Below are positions 1 through 11,399 of a stretch of DNA of 64,000 bases, in pieces. The position numbers were made by a program, and so were the translations under genes. Position 1 is the first letter of the stretch. The number at the start of each line of letters is the position of its first letter. This stretch comes from Setomelanomma holmii. Its lineage: Eukaryota > Ascomycota > Dothideomycetes > Pleosporales > Phaeosphaeriaceae. The stretch spans positions 45,134 through 109,133 of the forward strand of contig ML978260.1 of the NCBI GenBank assembly GCA_010015745.1, in the 5' to 3' direction. The notes below the pieces were generated by a model. That model was not told where the DNA came from. It ran no database searches and saw only the letters and a program-made list of their open reading frames with translations.

Positions 1-386
1 AAATTAGAAGTGTTGTACAAGTGTATTTTGCTCTAGAAGAAGCGGTTGCGATGGCGTAACGCCTCTCTACGTGCACGCAAGTGATAGGGTAGACAATTAT
101 GCGAGATGCATACGATGTAGGGCAACAACAGGTTGGTAGAAAAGAAAGGACAGATGGACTTGAGGAACAGGGAAGTGGTAATGGAGTGGAAGAAAATATG
201 CACCCTCAAAAATGCCCCGGCCTGTTTTGCTGTCCTGTTAGCACATGCTCCACTTGAGATCTTTCTTGCTGAATTATCTGGGTAACTCTTACCAAGGCTT
301 CGAAGTTGGTATGAATGTGTTGGAGTCGTGCGGTCGATCGGCCGTGCGGGGCAAGTACATGTTGAAGTGGGGCAGCTCATCCTCGA
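1..386. other. gene-free left edge
   Basis: No convincing gene is present in this stretch up to the inserted inverted-repeat element. The open frames have no recognisable domain and are interrupted when followed. It reads as non-coding, possibly repeat-derived sequence. Confidence 0.5.
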
Positions 387-388
387 TA

Positions 389-827
389 ACGTGTTCCACC
401 AGTCATCCGCCAACACCAGTCATCCGCCAACACCAGTCATCCGCCAGCGCCAAAAACCACCAAAAATGACGAAAATTGCAAGTCAAGATCTCAACAACAG
501 CTAAGCAGAAATGTCTAGATCTTTGATTCTGCCTCTGTATACCTCTTCCGAGACTTATACTAGAGTCCTAGACTTTATACTCAAGCGGTTATCAAGATAG
601 CTAATTTTGGGGGCCAGAATTAGGCCAAAATCTAAAATCTTAAGATTTACGGGTTCAGTTTCTTCTATACTTATACAGTGTACTCTAGGGAGACGAAAAA
701 GACTAAATTGAAAGTCTTAGGTTTTTTTTAAGGCGTTGTCGAGATCTTGACCTGCAATTTTCGTCATTTTTGGTGGTTTTTGGCGCTGGCGGATGACTGG
801 TGTTGGCGGATGACTGGTGGAACACGT
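389..827. mobile_element. 439-bp MITE-like element with long terminal inverted repeats
   Basis: Two arms, 389-498 and 735-827, are inverted copies of each other. Both ends read ACGTGTTCCACC inward and are flanked by TA (387-388 and 828-829), the target duplication expected of Tc1/mariner-pogo (Fot1) transposons. The left arm is 17 bp longer because it carries one more copy of a tandem motif. Apart from that extra unit the arms differ at only a few sites, for example two A/G differences near the inner end. The roughly 235-bp centre is AT-rich and has no transposase, so this is a non-autonomous element that would need a transposase supplied in trans. The structure is seen directly; the family assignment is inferred from the TA duplication. 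Confidence 0.85.
401..451 (+). repeat. three tandem 17-bp subterminal motifs in the left arm
   Basis: The unit AGTCATCCGCCAACACC occurs at 401-417 and 418-434. A diverged third copy, ending CAGCGCC, lies at 435-451. The right arm carries one exact and one diverged copy in inverse orientation. Subterminal repeats of this kind commonly bind the transposase in pogo/Fot1 elements; binding here is inferred. Confidence 0.8.
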
Positions 828-1413
828 TAAGGATGCCACGATTGGTACGCGCCAGTGTGCACCTTTCCTGCACACTTCGTATGGCCTTTGGGCCCATAGG
901 TTTAAGAGAGCAGATAGCTCTTCGCCTAAGCTTTGAAACAAAGCATTCATACCATCGCTGCTTCGAGCATCATCTAGCCACTCTTGGATGAATGTCTCAG
1001 CACATCCTACAAAAGTCCCAACACTCGACCACCATAATTCATAGGAACGACTATGGAGCTGTCAAGCTATCCGAATGTGATGGAAGTTTTCAAGGCAGCC
1101 GCGGGTGCGGCGCAGATCGGAGATCCGATATCGATGCGTTGACCGGGCTATCAGATTGCATCGCAGTCTGAACACGGACAATACCTTCGTCTTTCACGAT
1201 CAACCAGCGATGATCCTCGCAGGGTTGCTGCCGGTGATCGATAGTCGATAGGTTCTGGCCACCATGGAATTATCCCATTCTCGCTTGTGCCTGCACGATC
1301 AGCAACTTGATCAAGCCCAAGTACTGTGCTAAATCATTGTCGCGATCACAAAGTATCAACCTTTCCAGCTTGCTTTCGAGTTACCTGACATGGTCAACTT
1401 AGTCTCACAAACA

Positions 1414-1475
1414 TTTGCAGGGACTGGGCCGAAAAATCATTGCTTTTGCAAGGACTGAGCGAAGAAATCATTGCT
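1414..1475 (+). repeat. 31-bp imperfect tandem duplication
   Basis: Two adjacent 31-bp copies (1414-1444 and 1445-1475) begin TTTGCA and end AAATCATTGCT. They match at 26 of 31 positions, and most of the differences are G/A. A further TTTGCA starts at 1476. No function is evident. Confidence 0.7.
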
Positions 1476-3250
1476 TTTGCATGCCATGAAATTTTTGAGC
1501 GACTTCATGTCTCGGCTTCGCCGCAGAAGCGTACTAAATGTACGCTGTGTCGCTAGTGTATTCTTTAGCTAACAATCGAGGCGTGGCTTTACGTGGCGGT
1601 AGTGCTGATCCTAAACTTGAGAGCAACACTTGCATAGCAGCGTCAAAAGTGTATTTGACTAGGTAGTAATTAGTAGGCTTCGCAGGATCAAGCAAGGTGC
1701 AGCAGTGGACGTTGGCATTGCCCTATCAGATCAGCGTCACGTGCGTCTACGGCGTGTGAAAGACGAAGTCACGATAAAGTGAAACATGGAAAGTACATAT
1801 CGTCTTCATCATCCCATACAACCTGGGTACTCTTGCTTCACCTCACACATCCTCATGCGTACTCTGCTCAGCATTTTAAATTTCATGTCTCCACCACCGG
1901 GCATGTCGCACTCATCATCAGGATCCACGCGCCATCACGCTAAGCGTGCTGAGGCTCAGCGTCAGCCGGGTGCAGTGGCGCTGCTGTTGGTTGCAGCATT
2001 CGGGGCGTTACCATGAGAGCTCAGCGATGCCATTTGTTCTGGAAGATGTGGTGCGTTCCATGCATATCATCCTGGGATACAGTTACCCGTTGTGTTCGAT
2101 GCTCGTGCTGACTGGCGCAAACGTCGCACTCGAAGACAGCCTTGGCGCAGTCCTAAGGCCTGCGCAGGAGATCAGCACCGCCCAACCGCGCATGACACTC
2201 ACTCCCTGGTAGACGAGGCAGACACTGGAGAAGTCCATAGTCAAGGCAATCCATCCGGTCAGGAAGCATTAAGACAGTTTCGTTATGTTTCGCTTGTCAC
2301 GGAGTACCTTGTCCCTTTGACTTGGGGCACAGGCCTTTTGTGAAGCAGGGACCGCAGCACTCTTCCCTAGGACCCAGCTTCTACGACCAGCAGACGCTCG
2401 ATGCCGTCATCTGCTTCGTGTTGAGAGGCTCTGTGTGCAGAACCACAAATAATATACGCGAAGCACCCACAGCTTGACGCGCCAACGCCTCTTATCATGC
2501 CCAGCGTGCTACCGAGGAACGAATCAGTCGGGGACAACGATCAGGCAAGCAGCAGAAGAATGCATCAGACGACCGCTTTCCTACAAAAGATGCGAGGGGC
2601 TCTGTGCTTCCCCATTGCGCCGCCAAAAGCAAAATCACTTCGATCCCCGGATTTTCTCAGAGCGGCTTTGACAAATGGTTCGCTTGCTTGACAAGCGTTT
2701 GCGACCACCCGTTAAGCCTGTCCGAGGCTTCGGTTTTGCGAATTTTTGGGTCATTTTATTCGTTGGAGAGATGAGCCGGCAAACCAGTTGCAAGTACCGG
2801 AGCTGTCAGCGACCACACGACTGGATTACGTTTTCTGGAGTGTCGTATGGGTGGTGAGGATCTGGACCTATACCAGTACCTGATCCAGGCGCACGTTTCT
2901 GTCGCACTTCTGGCGGACTCCGCTGGCTTCGACGAGGCAAAGCGGCTGGGGTGGCTAAGAGCCACCGTCCGGGCCACTAGCTGGATGTGCTGCGTGCTCA
3001 TTCGTGCGCACTCGTACAACGAGCGGGGTCGCGGCGAAGTGGTGAGGCCGGGGTGTGCTGAAAAACTCTGTGCCGCATGCCGACGATCCATGTCCAGAGC
3101 TATGGGTACATTCACTATGCCGTAAGCCGTTAGCTGAGGCCAATCGTCTAGGATAGGACCAAATCGCTTTCGCCGCCTGGTCGCATCGCACGCTCACCAC
3201 CGTCGGGGTCCACCAGCAGGGCCTTGGAGATGTCCCGCGCTTGCCAGTCG

Positions 3251-3257
3251 TATAAAG
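3251..3257 (+). promoter_or_regulatory. TATA-like box of the amino-acid permease
   Basis: TATAAAG lies 258 bp upstream of the permease ATG. It is followed by a C/T-rich stretch, as is usual for fungal core promoters. Assigned by position and sequence only. Confidence 0.4.
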
Positions 3258-3508
3258 TCCGCGCCATTCATTCCAGCACGCTGGCTTGATTAAGGGCGAT
3301 CTCAACCTCCCACAACTCCCAAGCCCGCCTCTACGTTCACTGACATCAGTGCGACTTGTTTTGTAGCTTCGGCTCACCCTCCTTCCCCACGCAACAAATA
3401 GTCGACTCCCCTGCACCAATCTCGACTCCCAAGCAATAATCTGCCTCAAGCGACTTGACCTCACGCGACATAATTCCCACTGCCTGAGCGACAAAACCCT
3501 TTGCGACC

Positions 3509-5283
3509 ATGGCTGAAGAGAAGAAGTACTCGGGCGAGTTCGTCCGGGAGAGCTCTCGTGATGGAGATATTCAAGTAGGAAACATGCACGACAACTCGGA
3601 CGATCTGCAGCGTCATCTCGGTAATCGTCAAATTCAGCTCATCGCTGTCGGTGGTTCCATCGGTACGGCGCTGTTCGTGAGTATTGGTGGTGCCCTCAAT
3701 AAGGGAGGTCCGCTCGGCCTGCTCCTCGCCTACACCGGTTACTCCTGCGTTATCGCCCTCGTGAACAACGCAATGGCGGAAATGGCCACTTTCATGCCCG
3801 TCTCTGGAGGTTTCATTCGTATGGCTGGCCATTGGGTTGATGATGCTCTTGGTTTCATGGCCGGATGGAACTTTTTCCTATACGAGGCCTTGCTCATTCC
3901 GTTTGAGATTACGGCGCTCAACATCGTCCTACGATTCTGGCGAGACGACATTCCCGTTGCTGCAGTCTGTGCTGCGGTCATTGTGCTATATGCGTAAGAC
4001 CAATCTCTCGTTCTGGACCCCTGAACGTATAAGAACTGACCTTTGTAGTGCTTGCAACGTCCTGGCTGTAAAGGCTTACGGCGAAGCTGAATTTTGGCTC
4101 TCAGGTGGCAAGGTCTTCCTCATCTTGATCCTGTACTGCTTCACCTTCGTCACCATGGTTGGTGGTAACCCACAGAAGGACGTCTATGGTTTCCGACATT
4201 GGCGTGAACCTGGCCCTATCGCAGGAGCTACCGCTTTGGCTCGTTTCGAAGGCTTCCTCGGCGCACTGTGGGCTGCCTCGTTCTGTATCGTCGGTCCTGA
4301 GTACATCTCGATGGTCTCTGGTGAAGCCAAGCGCCCTCGCGTCTACATCAAAAACGCCTTCAAGACTGTGTACTTCCGTTTCGGCGCTTTCTTCATCCTC
4401 GGCGCTCTTTGCGTTGGTATCGCCCTGGCCTACAACGATCCCGAGCTCGTCAGCGTCCTTGCGGCTGGTGAGAGCAGCGCTGCCGCATCGCCCTATGTCA
4501 TCGCCATGAAGAACCTCAGGATTAGTGGTCTTCCCCATCTCGTGAACGCTCTCTTGATTACGAGTATCTTCTCGGCTGGTAACACCTACACCTACTGCGC
4601 CACCCGCAGCTTGTACTCTCTTGCCATCGAGGGGCGTGCGCCCAAATTCCTGCGCAAGTGCACCAGAAACGGTGTCCCGATCTACTGCTTCCTTGTGGTC
4701 ATGATCTTCCCGTTCCTCTCGTTCCTGCAGCTATCAGACTCTTCGGCTAAGGTTCTGACTTACCTCACCAACATCATTACCGCTGGAGGTGTCATCAACT
4801 ACATCGTCATGTGTGGTACCTACATTGCCTTCTACAGGGCTTGTAAGGCTCAAGGTCTTGACCGCAAGACGCTGCCATACTGCGGCTACTTCCAGCCCTA
4901 CGGCACCATAGTGGCTCTGATCTTTGAGATCGTTGTCGTCTTCGTGTATGGCTACTCCACTTTCAAGCCAGGCAACTTTACTGCGGAAGGCTTCGTCACC
5001 TACTACACCATGGTCATCGTCGCTCCAATCTTCTTCGTCTTCTGGAAAGTTCTCAAGAGGACCAAGTGGAGGTCTCCCCACGAGGTGGACCTTGTCTGGG
5101 ATGCTCCTCTCATTGATGCCTACGAGGCATCATTTATCACACCGTACGTAACTCCTGTGCGCGAACTGCATGTCAGACATTCACTAACTTTGTACACCAA
5201 TTAGTCCGGTCGGCTTCTGGACCGAGATGCTCCAGCTTATTGGATTGAAGCGCAATGTCCCAGTCGACAAGCGAGCCGTTTAA
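3509..5283 (+). CDS. amino-acid permease, YAT/APC family
   Basis: Three exons (3509-3993, 4049-5143, 5205-5283) give a 552-aa multi-spanning plasma-membrane transporter that should import amino acids by proton symport. Intron 1 runs GTAAGA to TTTGTAG and intron 2 GTACGT to AATTAG; the phases join cleanly. The N-terminus is a short hydrophilic tail followed by the family hallmark RQIQLIAVGGSIGTALFV, where helix 1 of APC transporters unwinds around substrate. About twelve hydrophobic helices follow, and the C-terminal tail is basic. Length matches fungal YAT permeases, which are usually 520-600 aa. The chosen ATG is the first one, just before an acidic/charged leader. The overall pattern resembles AGP2-like or dicarboxylic amino-acid permeases more than Gap1, but substrate specificity cannot be read from the sequence. 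It stands alone on the plus strand between two gene-poor stretches. Confidence 0.93.
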
Positions 5284-7682
5284 GATACCCAATTGCTGCA
5301 CCCGATTGCACGTCTCGAGACGCTCAATCAATATGCAATAATGTTACGATTCACATTGACTTGGGTAGACATTTGAGCCACCATCTAGGTTCGCTGGTAC
5401 CGCAACACACAAAATCAAACACCCCATTCATTCGACCTGGCTTCACAGAAACATGATCTTGCTTTCGATTGAGCGGTTTACTCGACATGCACTCTTCCTA
5501 TGCGACAACAATACCCAAGCGACATGTCAGATGGTGCAACGAATGAACATAAGTCAAAGCATCACAATTGCGGACTTGCCTGCCCAGGCGATCAATCTCT
5601 AACAGTGTTCTGCTTAATGGAAGAGCTTTACCATAGCCTCAACTGCTTCTTCCTTTGCGCCAAGCAGATTTACCACGACAGCATTTACAAGACGCAATGT
5701 CAATCATGTTTCCTAGATGCCTCACACGGCTGCGGCTGCAGATACGCGACATGCCGAGGACATATGCGGGTTTCGAGCCTGACGCGTTGTTTGAAACGAT
5801 GCGACCTCGTGCGCGCCGCATATCTTGGGTCCGGCACCAAAGGCGGGCCATAAGTGCGTAAAATCCATAGTGGCGGCCCCTACCAAGGTTCGCCTTACGC
5901 CACTATCGCTTAGATATGCACATCGAATCATTCTGGCAATAACTCTGAGGGTCATTGCTGATGGTTGACAACGTTATCGAATGGTTGGCGTAAGCGGCTG
6001 ATTACGTGGGGTAGCGTTCTGCAGCTTTCGGGTTGAGGCAGCACTCTCTGCTGAGGCGGCGTTCGTACCGCCCCCCGGGTATTGATGCTGAACAGTGATC
6101 GAACAGCAACAACGGCTTTTCCTGGACAAGCTCACGAATCGTTCGAACCAAATATGTGCTCCGAGCGAAGACCGCATTCCTGTACATCATATCGTCGCTC
6201 TTCATGTCCCAAAAGGTCGATGCAAGCCGGTCAGCCTCAGCCCAGCTCCTTGGCCGAGGCGCGCCACGTTCTTGCAGCACCACTACAATCTCAATTGCAC
6301 GACACTCGGTCATTGTGATGCGCGGCAGGGACATCTATTCATGCACGATATTCGTGGGCACGATGGAGAATCGCGGTTAAGTTTTTGAATGCAGCTTTCA
6401 CGCTCGGTCTTTCCCGCATTCTCCGCGAGTTCGAGCACCTGGATCAATGGACTACAATGGTGTTCCTGCGATGCCTCCATGATGATGTGCGGCTCCGCAT
6501 CGCTAGACTGCTATTAGATAGTTTAAGCCAATGGCTTAGTGAAAAGAGAGAACCACGGGATAAATTTGCAAGAAGCGGACAAGTCGCACGACCGCGTCAC
6601 CAACCTCCATGAGCGAAAGCTACGGGGCATTATCCTTCGAAAAAGTCGAAAGTATCGAGGGCCGGTAATCTAGGAGAATCGAGGTTACGGCGATGGCATT
6701 GAGATCACTGCAAGGAAGGACGTCACCAGGAAACAAAGTGCTTTTGGCGCAAGAGATGGGCAGAGGCTTCGCACAGCATTCGATCACATCCTAGCCACCG
6801 AACAACTCGGACCCCAAAGGTTGATGACCTGTCAGTATGGGGAAGGACAGGGCCGAGTGTGAAAGTTCCTGATCCAAATCTGTGCGCAACGGGGAAGCAG
6901 TGCCAGTTGCCGAAACGTTGAAGACGTGCTCATACAGCATACACCAAGGCTCCGTACAACTGCTTAGATCGCTATTCGCGCTGGGTTAGTAAGAGTCGTA
7001 GATTTATCTACTCAATGGCATAGTATCAATACGAGCATCATTCAGAGACTGTGACTTGCGCTCATGGCTTCGAGAAATGTCGTCGTGTACTGATCTGCAC
7101 GGAGAGTCGTTTCACATGTGCCGGACTCTAGCATCCAACTCCAGTGGCACCTCGAAACATGAACCCTTCCACTTTCGTCCCAAAGTCCGACCACCGCATT
7201 TCCTCACTCCACGAATTCTCTACCATGATCACTCCACAATGCTGCCTTCCAGCCGAATTCCACTTGCGCAAAGGCACACCCCTGCACGGCATACCCAAAG
7301 AAGCAAAAATTTGCCAGCCGCTTCTGGTCTTAGCGCTTACAGGCATCTTCAGCCGCGATAGGGCCCAAGCGCGGGCAGCTTGACCAGTCACGACGTCAGC
7401 CAAGAGAAACGCGACAAGGGTGCCCGAGTGGGTGGTTGTGGCTACGCACGTGTGCGAGCGTGATTTAGGGTGCAGTGGTCTGAGTGGGGCTGTGAAAACG
7501 TGCCGTGGATTGGTTTGGGTCGCGTGAGGAGGATTGAAGGCTCTCGTACCACCGGGCGATCAGGCGTTTTTCCGGAAATCGCGCTAAGACGCATCCCCAG
7601 GAAAATCAAAGTGCTCAACACCATGATCTCTTGGAGAAGTAGAGTCTCTTTTCTCCACAATCACATGTTAAAATACACCTAA
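5284..7682. other. gene-poor stretch downstream of the permease
   Basis: About 2.4 kb in which no frame shows a recognised domain or plausible exon structure. The longest candidate, 6002-6334 on the minus strand (110 codons), has a fairly protein-like composition but no family I recognise, and its neighbours are unsupported. Confidence 0.5.
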
Positions 7683-8250
7683 ATGAAGACTTTGGATAGT
7701 TCTGATCTTCCTCTTTTTATCCGTACCGTCATTGTCGCATTTCGAGTCTTTTTAGGGTGTCGCTGGTCCTGCATTAGCAACTTGCTCGACATCGACAAGA
7801 GCACTGCGTGCAAGTTCTTCCAGCGCACCTAGGCGCTTGCTGGTGCAATAGAGGCTCCCAAGGACGATCTAGAGGCTCAAAATACACTGTTTTATCACCT
7901 TTTACTTCACTTGCAGCCATCTAACAAAGCGCGCGCATGGAGCTGCGCTTCGACGCATCCAACCTGGCTCAGAAGAGAGCATCTCTATGTGCAGCAACGT
8001 TCTCAAACACCGCCACTAGAACTGGGAAATTGCTGCAAATCACGAGAGGAAGCGGAAGGCTCTTGTGTCTCTTGATGCTAACGTAATTCGACGCGTTTGC
8101 CTTGATCCTAAGCACGCTGAAGCTGACCCTGATCACCCTAAGCCTATTAAGCGCCGCCGACAACCGCGCAATGTTGTTGCCTTTCTAGCTGCAGAGGTGC
8201 TGTCGCTATAAGGCGGGCTCGCGCGTATCTCCGGGTTTAACGATCGTATC
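7683..8250 (+). pseudogene. degenerate transposase-like relic
   Basis: From an ATG at 7683 the conceptual product resembles the helix-turn-helix start of Tc1/mariner-type transposases. It has a basic/hydrophobic lead-in, a G-C-R-W-S turn, then a stretch reading LLDIDKSTACKFFQRT. It hits a stop after about 49 codons. Protein-like sequence continues past that stop and past later frame changes towards 8250. If this is a transposon it is dead. Family assignment is tentative and rests only on the HTH-like pattern; the DDE catalytic core was not recognised. Confidence 0.3.
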
Positions 8251-8410
8251 AGAGGAAGCTAGAGGCAGTTTGCGAGGCTGGAGTGCTCAGGTAGGAGGTG
8301 CATGATGGAATGTGAGGAAAGAGTTGGCCAAAAAAGTGTGCGAGATAGGATTGTCCTTTTCTACGTTCATTCGCCCTTCGTTGAACAGATTCATCCTGAA
8401 GGGTGCCCCT

Positions 8411-10178
8411 TCAAGCTCTCTTCGTCCCATCACCCATTCCCAGGTCCTCCACACGCTCCATTTGCTCCCCCTTCGCCTCAGCATGTGCATCAATAATAAC
8501 GCCATTCCTGACATCAATTTCAGTCTGATATACCGCGACTTCATCGCCATCTCCAAACAATGCAGCCACTTCCTCCAACGGCATGCCGTTCGTATCCGGG
8601 AACCACGTCCAGATGATGATCGCGCCGATGGTGCCAGGAATGATAAACACGAGGTAGAACTTCCACCCAATGGTGATGAAAGCCGTGGGTGCTGCTTGCA
8701 ACCAGATAATATTTGTGAAGGAAATCGTTGCAACACCAAGACTCACGCCTTTGGCGCGTAAGTGCGTCGGGAACAGCTCACCCAGATATGCAAACTGCGT
8801 GCCATCGAGACACAAGCTGTACGGAACTTGGAAGATGTACAGCATTGCAACTGCCGCACGCAGCGCAGCGCCATTGTTGGAGGGCACGAACTCGGCGATG
8901 AGTGCAGCTTCGACAATCAACGTGGCCATGCAGCCGAAGATACCGATGGCGATGTACTTGTTTCGTGGGAATAGGTCGACAAGTGGGATCGCCATTGCGT
9001 TCAAGCCCAGCGCAAGCGTCAACCATGCCGCAGGATATAACAACTGCTGCACGGCGCTGAAGCCCAGGTTCTTATACAAGGTCGGGCCATAGTTGTTGAT
9101 CACCAGCACGCCAGAGCACTGGATGAAGAACGTCGTACCAATTGCCAGGAGTGCGCGCTTGCGATATGATGGACGGCGGAACATGGTGATCCAGGACGAG
9201 TCTAGTGTGCGGTCAATTGTGATTTGCTTTTGGATTTGGTAGAATTCTGATCGTGCATAGTCGTTGTCGGGATCGCTGGGGTCGGAGTGCAGACGATCTA
9301 GGATAGCGCGTGCTTCGTCGATGCGGTCTTTCATGACGAGCCAGCGTGGCGATTCGGGGATCCAGTAGAGACCACAGAGAAGCATGAGGGGCCAGGCGGA
9401 TTGCAGGGCGAGGGGTGGGCGCCAGGCGTTCGCATTGCCTGTGGAAAGTAAGTATTAAATTATAGAGAAATCGATCAAATTGCAGAGCAGACATACCAGA
9501 GTCCCAGAAAAAGAACCCGAACCCGACCCAACCTGAGACCGTGTATCCAAAGACGAGACAAACGGCGTGAATATCTACAAGACCGGCGCGCATCTTGACG
9601 GGAACAACTTCGTTCATCCAGATCTACGTAAGTCTGTTAGCATACCATAGATATCCTGTTATGAAACTGGGGACTCACAGGCACAGCAGCGAGAATCATG
9701 AATGCACTTGCGCCCGCTACGAATCTGAATGCGATGAACATCCCAATGTGTACACTTCCAGCAAGTCCCGCGCCGGATATAACAGCTAAGAGAGCACTCT
9801 GCAGCCAGACATTAGGTTCGTCTCACGGTCAAGATGATCAGTGTACCTACGAGGGCGATCGCCATCTTCCTGCCTAGCTTATCTGCTACGATTGGCAGTA
9901 GTAGCGTACCAATTACGCCGCCAGCCTGGAAAACGCCATTGGTCGTTGAGATGAGATCGGTGGCATCAGGGCGGGTATCGAGGTCGAAGTACTTGATGAA
10001 AGAAGGTTGGCCTATTAAGTTGTCAGCATGACATCTATTGAAGGATGAAAGTGGATATACCCAAGGTGTTTCCAATTACGGCGGCAGTGTATCCATAGGA
10101 CATGGACCCAAAGCCGACAAACACGAGAATAAGGACGTTGAAGGCATTGATGCGTTGTCTGCCTGGTAGGGGCGACAT
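8411..10178 (-). CDS. MFS sugar transporter (sugar porter family)
   Basis: Five exons on the minus strand (10178-10061, 10011-9851, 9798-9679, 9623-9497, 9438-8411) give a 517-aa protein; all phases close. It is a twelve-helix major facilitator expected to carry a hexose or related sugar across the plasma membrane. Family signatures are ADKLGRK in the loop after helix 2, a PIWMNEVVPVKMRAG segment in the place of the usual PxYxxE-RG motif, and PESPRWL after helix 6. The usual PETKG motif after helix 12 is replaced by FPDTNGMPLEEV. The C-terminal tail is acidic and hydrophilic. The start is the first ATG of exon 1, directly before MSPLPGRQR. Some usual motif positions are substituted, so the substrate may be unusual. 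The next gene on the strand, 660 bp upstream, is an unrelated small membrane protein. Confidence 0.92.
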
Positions 10179-10838
10179 GATTGCAGCGAGAATGACCTGC
10201 CCAGAATACGAATTGACAGAACTGCAAGGGGAAGGTCAAAGATTCATATACCGATCTCCCAAAATGCGGTCGACTCGCTCGAACCGTGTAAGTATTCTAC
10301 AAGCATATAGCCTTCTCTGTGTATATCCAGCTCACTATCTGAAATTGGGGGGCAAAGTTCTCTAGCTTCAACTAGCTCGATGAAGAGGCGGTATTCAGTG
10401 CACGTCAAGTGAGCCTAGAACAACGCCGAAACAAGCTTCACAGATTCAATACACGTCAACCTGCGGGGAATCTGGGGTAGCGCAATGCGCCTGAGCAAGT
10501 CGTGTTCAGGAAAATGCTATCCGTCATGTTTATCGCGGAATAACCCCTCAAGGTAGTCTGTCCGAGCTCGTGGACCGGGATGTTGTGCGACTCGATAGTT
10601 CGACGTCGTGCTTATAGAACTGTTTAGCGAGCGAGGAGATCGGCAGTTGGCAAGGAGGTACCACGTAGCGATTCAGTAGCGAACGTGAAAGTTACGATTT
10701 CTGTGTCATGAATACGATGCGAGGTTTGACGATGTAAAATTCGCTCGAGACAGATAGTCTGTATTGTGCTTTCCCTGATACATGTGCCGTACAACATCCA
10801 CACGCTGCCACCTTCGATGAGTCCATTACCATAGATGA
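10179..10838. other. intergenic, sugar-transporter promoter region
   Basis: About 660 bp between two minus-strand genes. It should hold the promoter and 5' UTR of the sugar transporter and the 3' UTR of the membrane protein gene. I see no gene and no clear TATA box in the minus direction. Confidence 0.5.
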
Positions 10839-11399
10839 TCAAATGATGCTCTTGAGCTCCATCTCAATCTCCTTCGCATCATTCACATTGGACGTAACAA
10901 ACGGCGTCGGCGTGATCAGTCGCTGCGCAAGCTGAAAAGCGAAATGCACCCCCAATGACAACAACAACATCGGCACAACAATGCGCCCAAGCACACGACC
11001 CCAAGATATTCTCCGCGTGGTCTCACCCTTCTCGTTCCCACTTTCATCAACATCTTGTTCCATAATCGCGCTATAACTCAACCGCCCAAGCCAAACATGC
11101 CAGACGAACAACAGCAGACTCGCAGTGATCAAACTAAGGACAGAATTCGAAGGCGCATACGGTGAGCGCGCCCTACGTCCGATGATCTCGTAGGTCTCGT
11201 CAATGTTTTGAACGACGATGTGAATGAGACCTGCTAGGACGGCCATAGCAGATGACGTGGCGAGGAGTTCGGAGAAGCTCATGCCAAGTCTCAGATACAT
11301 TGGCGTTTGAGCCTTGCGTTTTTGCCAGCTGGTCGAGAAGGTGGTCCAGGCTTGCAGGAGCCCAGAAGGCGTGTCGCGGTCGGTTGTTGGTTGGGCCAT
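10839..11399 (-). CDS. hypothetical small integral membrane protein
   Basis: An uninterrupted 186-aa frame with a clear ATG. The N-terminal 35 residues are polar. Three hydrophobic segments follow: around residues 45-62 (within SAMAVLAGLIHIVV), around 88-108 (LSLITASLLLFVWHVWL) and around 141-160 (IVVPMLLLSLGVHFAF). An acidic linker rich in D, E and G separates the second and third. This composition is protein-like and unlike the surrounding chance frames. I do not recognise the family, and the topology is only a hydropathy reading by eye. It lies on the same strand as the sugar transporter and the LtrA gene, but with large gaps, so co-regulation is not implied. Confidence 0.6.
   Translation of the reverse strand: MAQPTTDRDTPSGLLQAWTTFSTSWQKRKAQTPMYLRLGMSFSELLATSSAMAVLAGLIHIVVQNIDETYEIIGRRARSPYAPSNSVLSLITASLLLFVWHVWLGRLSYSAIMEQDVDESGNEKGETTRRISWGRVLGRIVVPMLLLSLGVHFAFQLAQRLITPTPFVTSNVNDAKEIEMELKSII

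Larger units (their letters stand above)
830..3508. other. gene-poor region upstream of the permease
   Basis: About 2.7 kb without a recognisable gene. Open frames at 2847-3125 (+) and 2955-3494 (-) overlap each other and the permease promoter, have no domain, and look like chance frames. The only local structures noted are the 31-bp tandem duplication near 1.4 kb and a TATA-like site at 3251. Confidence 0.5.

Noticed and set aside
401..451. Tandem 17-bp units that could be mistaken for a CRISPR array
   Set aside because: There are no spacers, the units abut directly, and they sit inside a transposon inverted repeat in a fungal genome.
2847..3494. Overlapping plus and minus frames of 92 and 179 codons before the permease
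   Set aside because: They overlap each other and the permease core promoter, have no domain, and Arg/Ser-biased composition.
6002..6334. 110-codon minus-strand frame with fairly normal protein composition
   Set aside because: No recognised family, no splice partners, and it lies in a transposon-relic region. It could be a small gene but I cannot support it.
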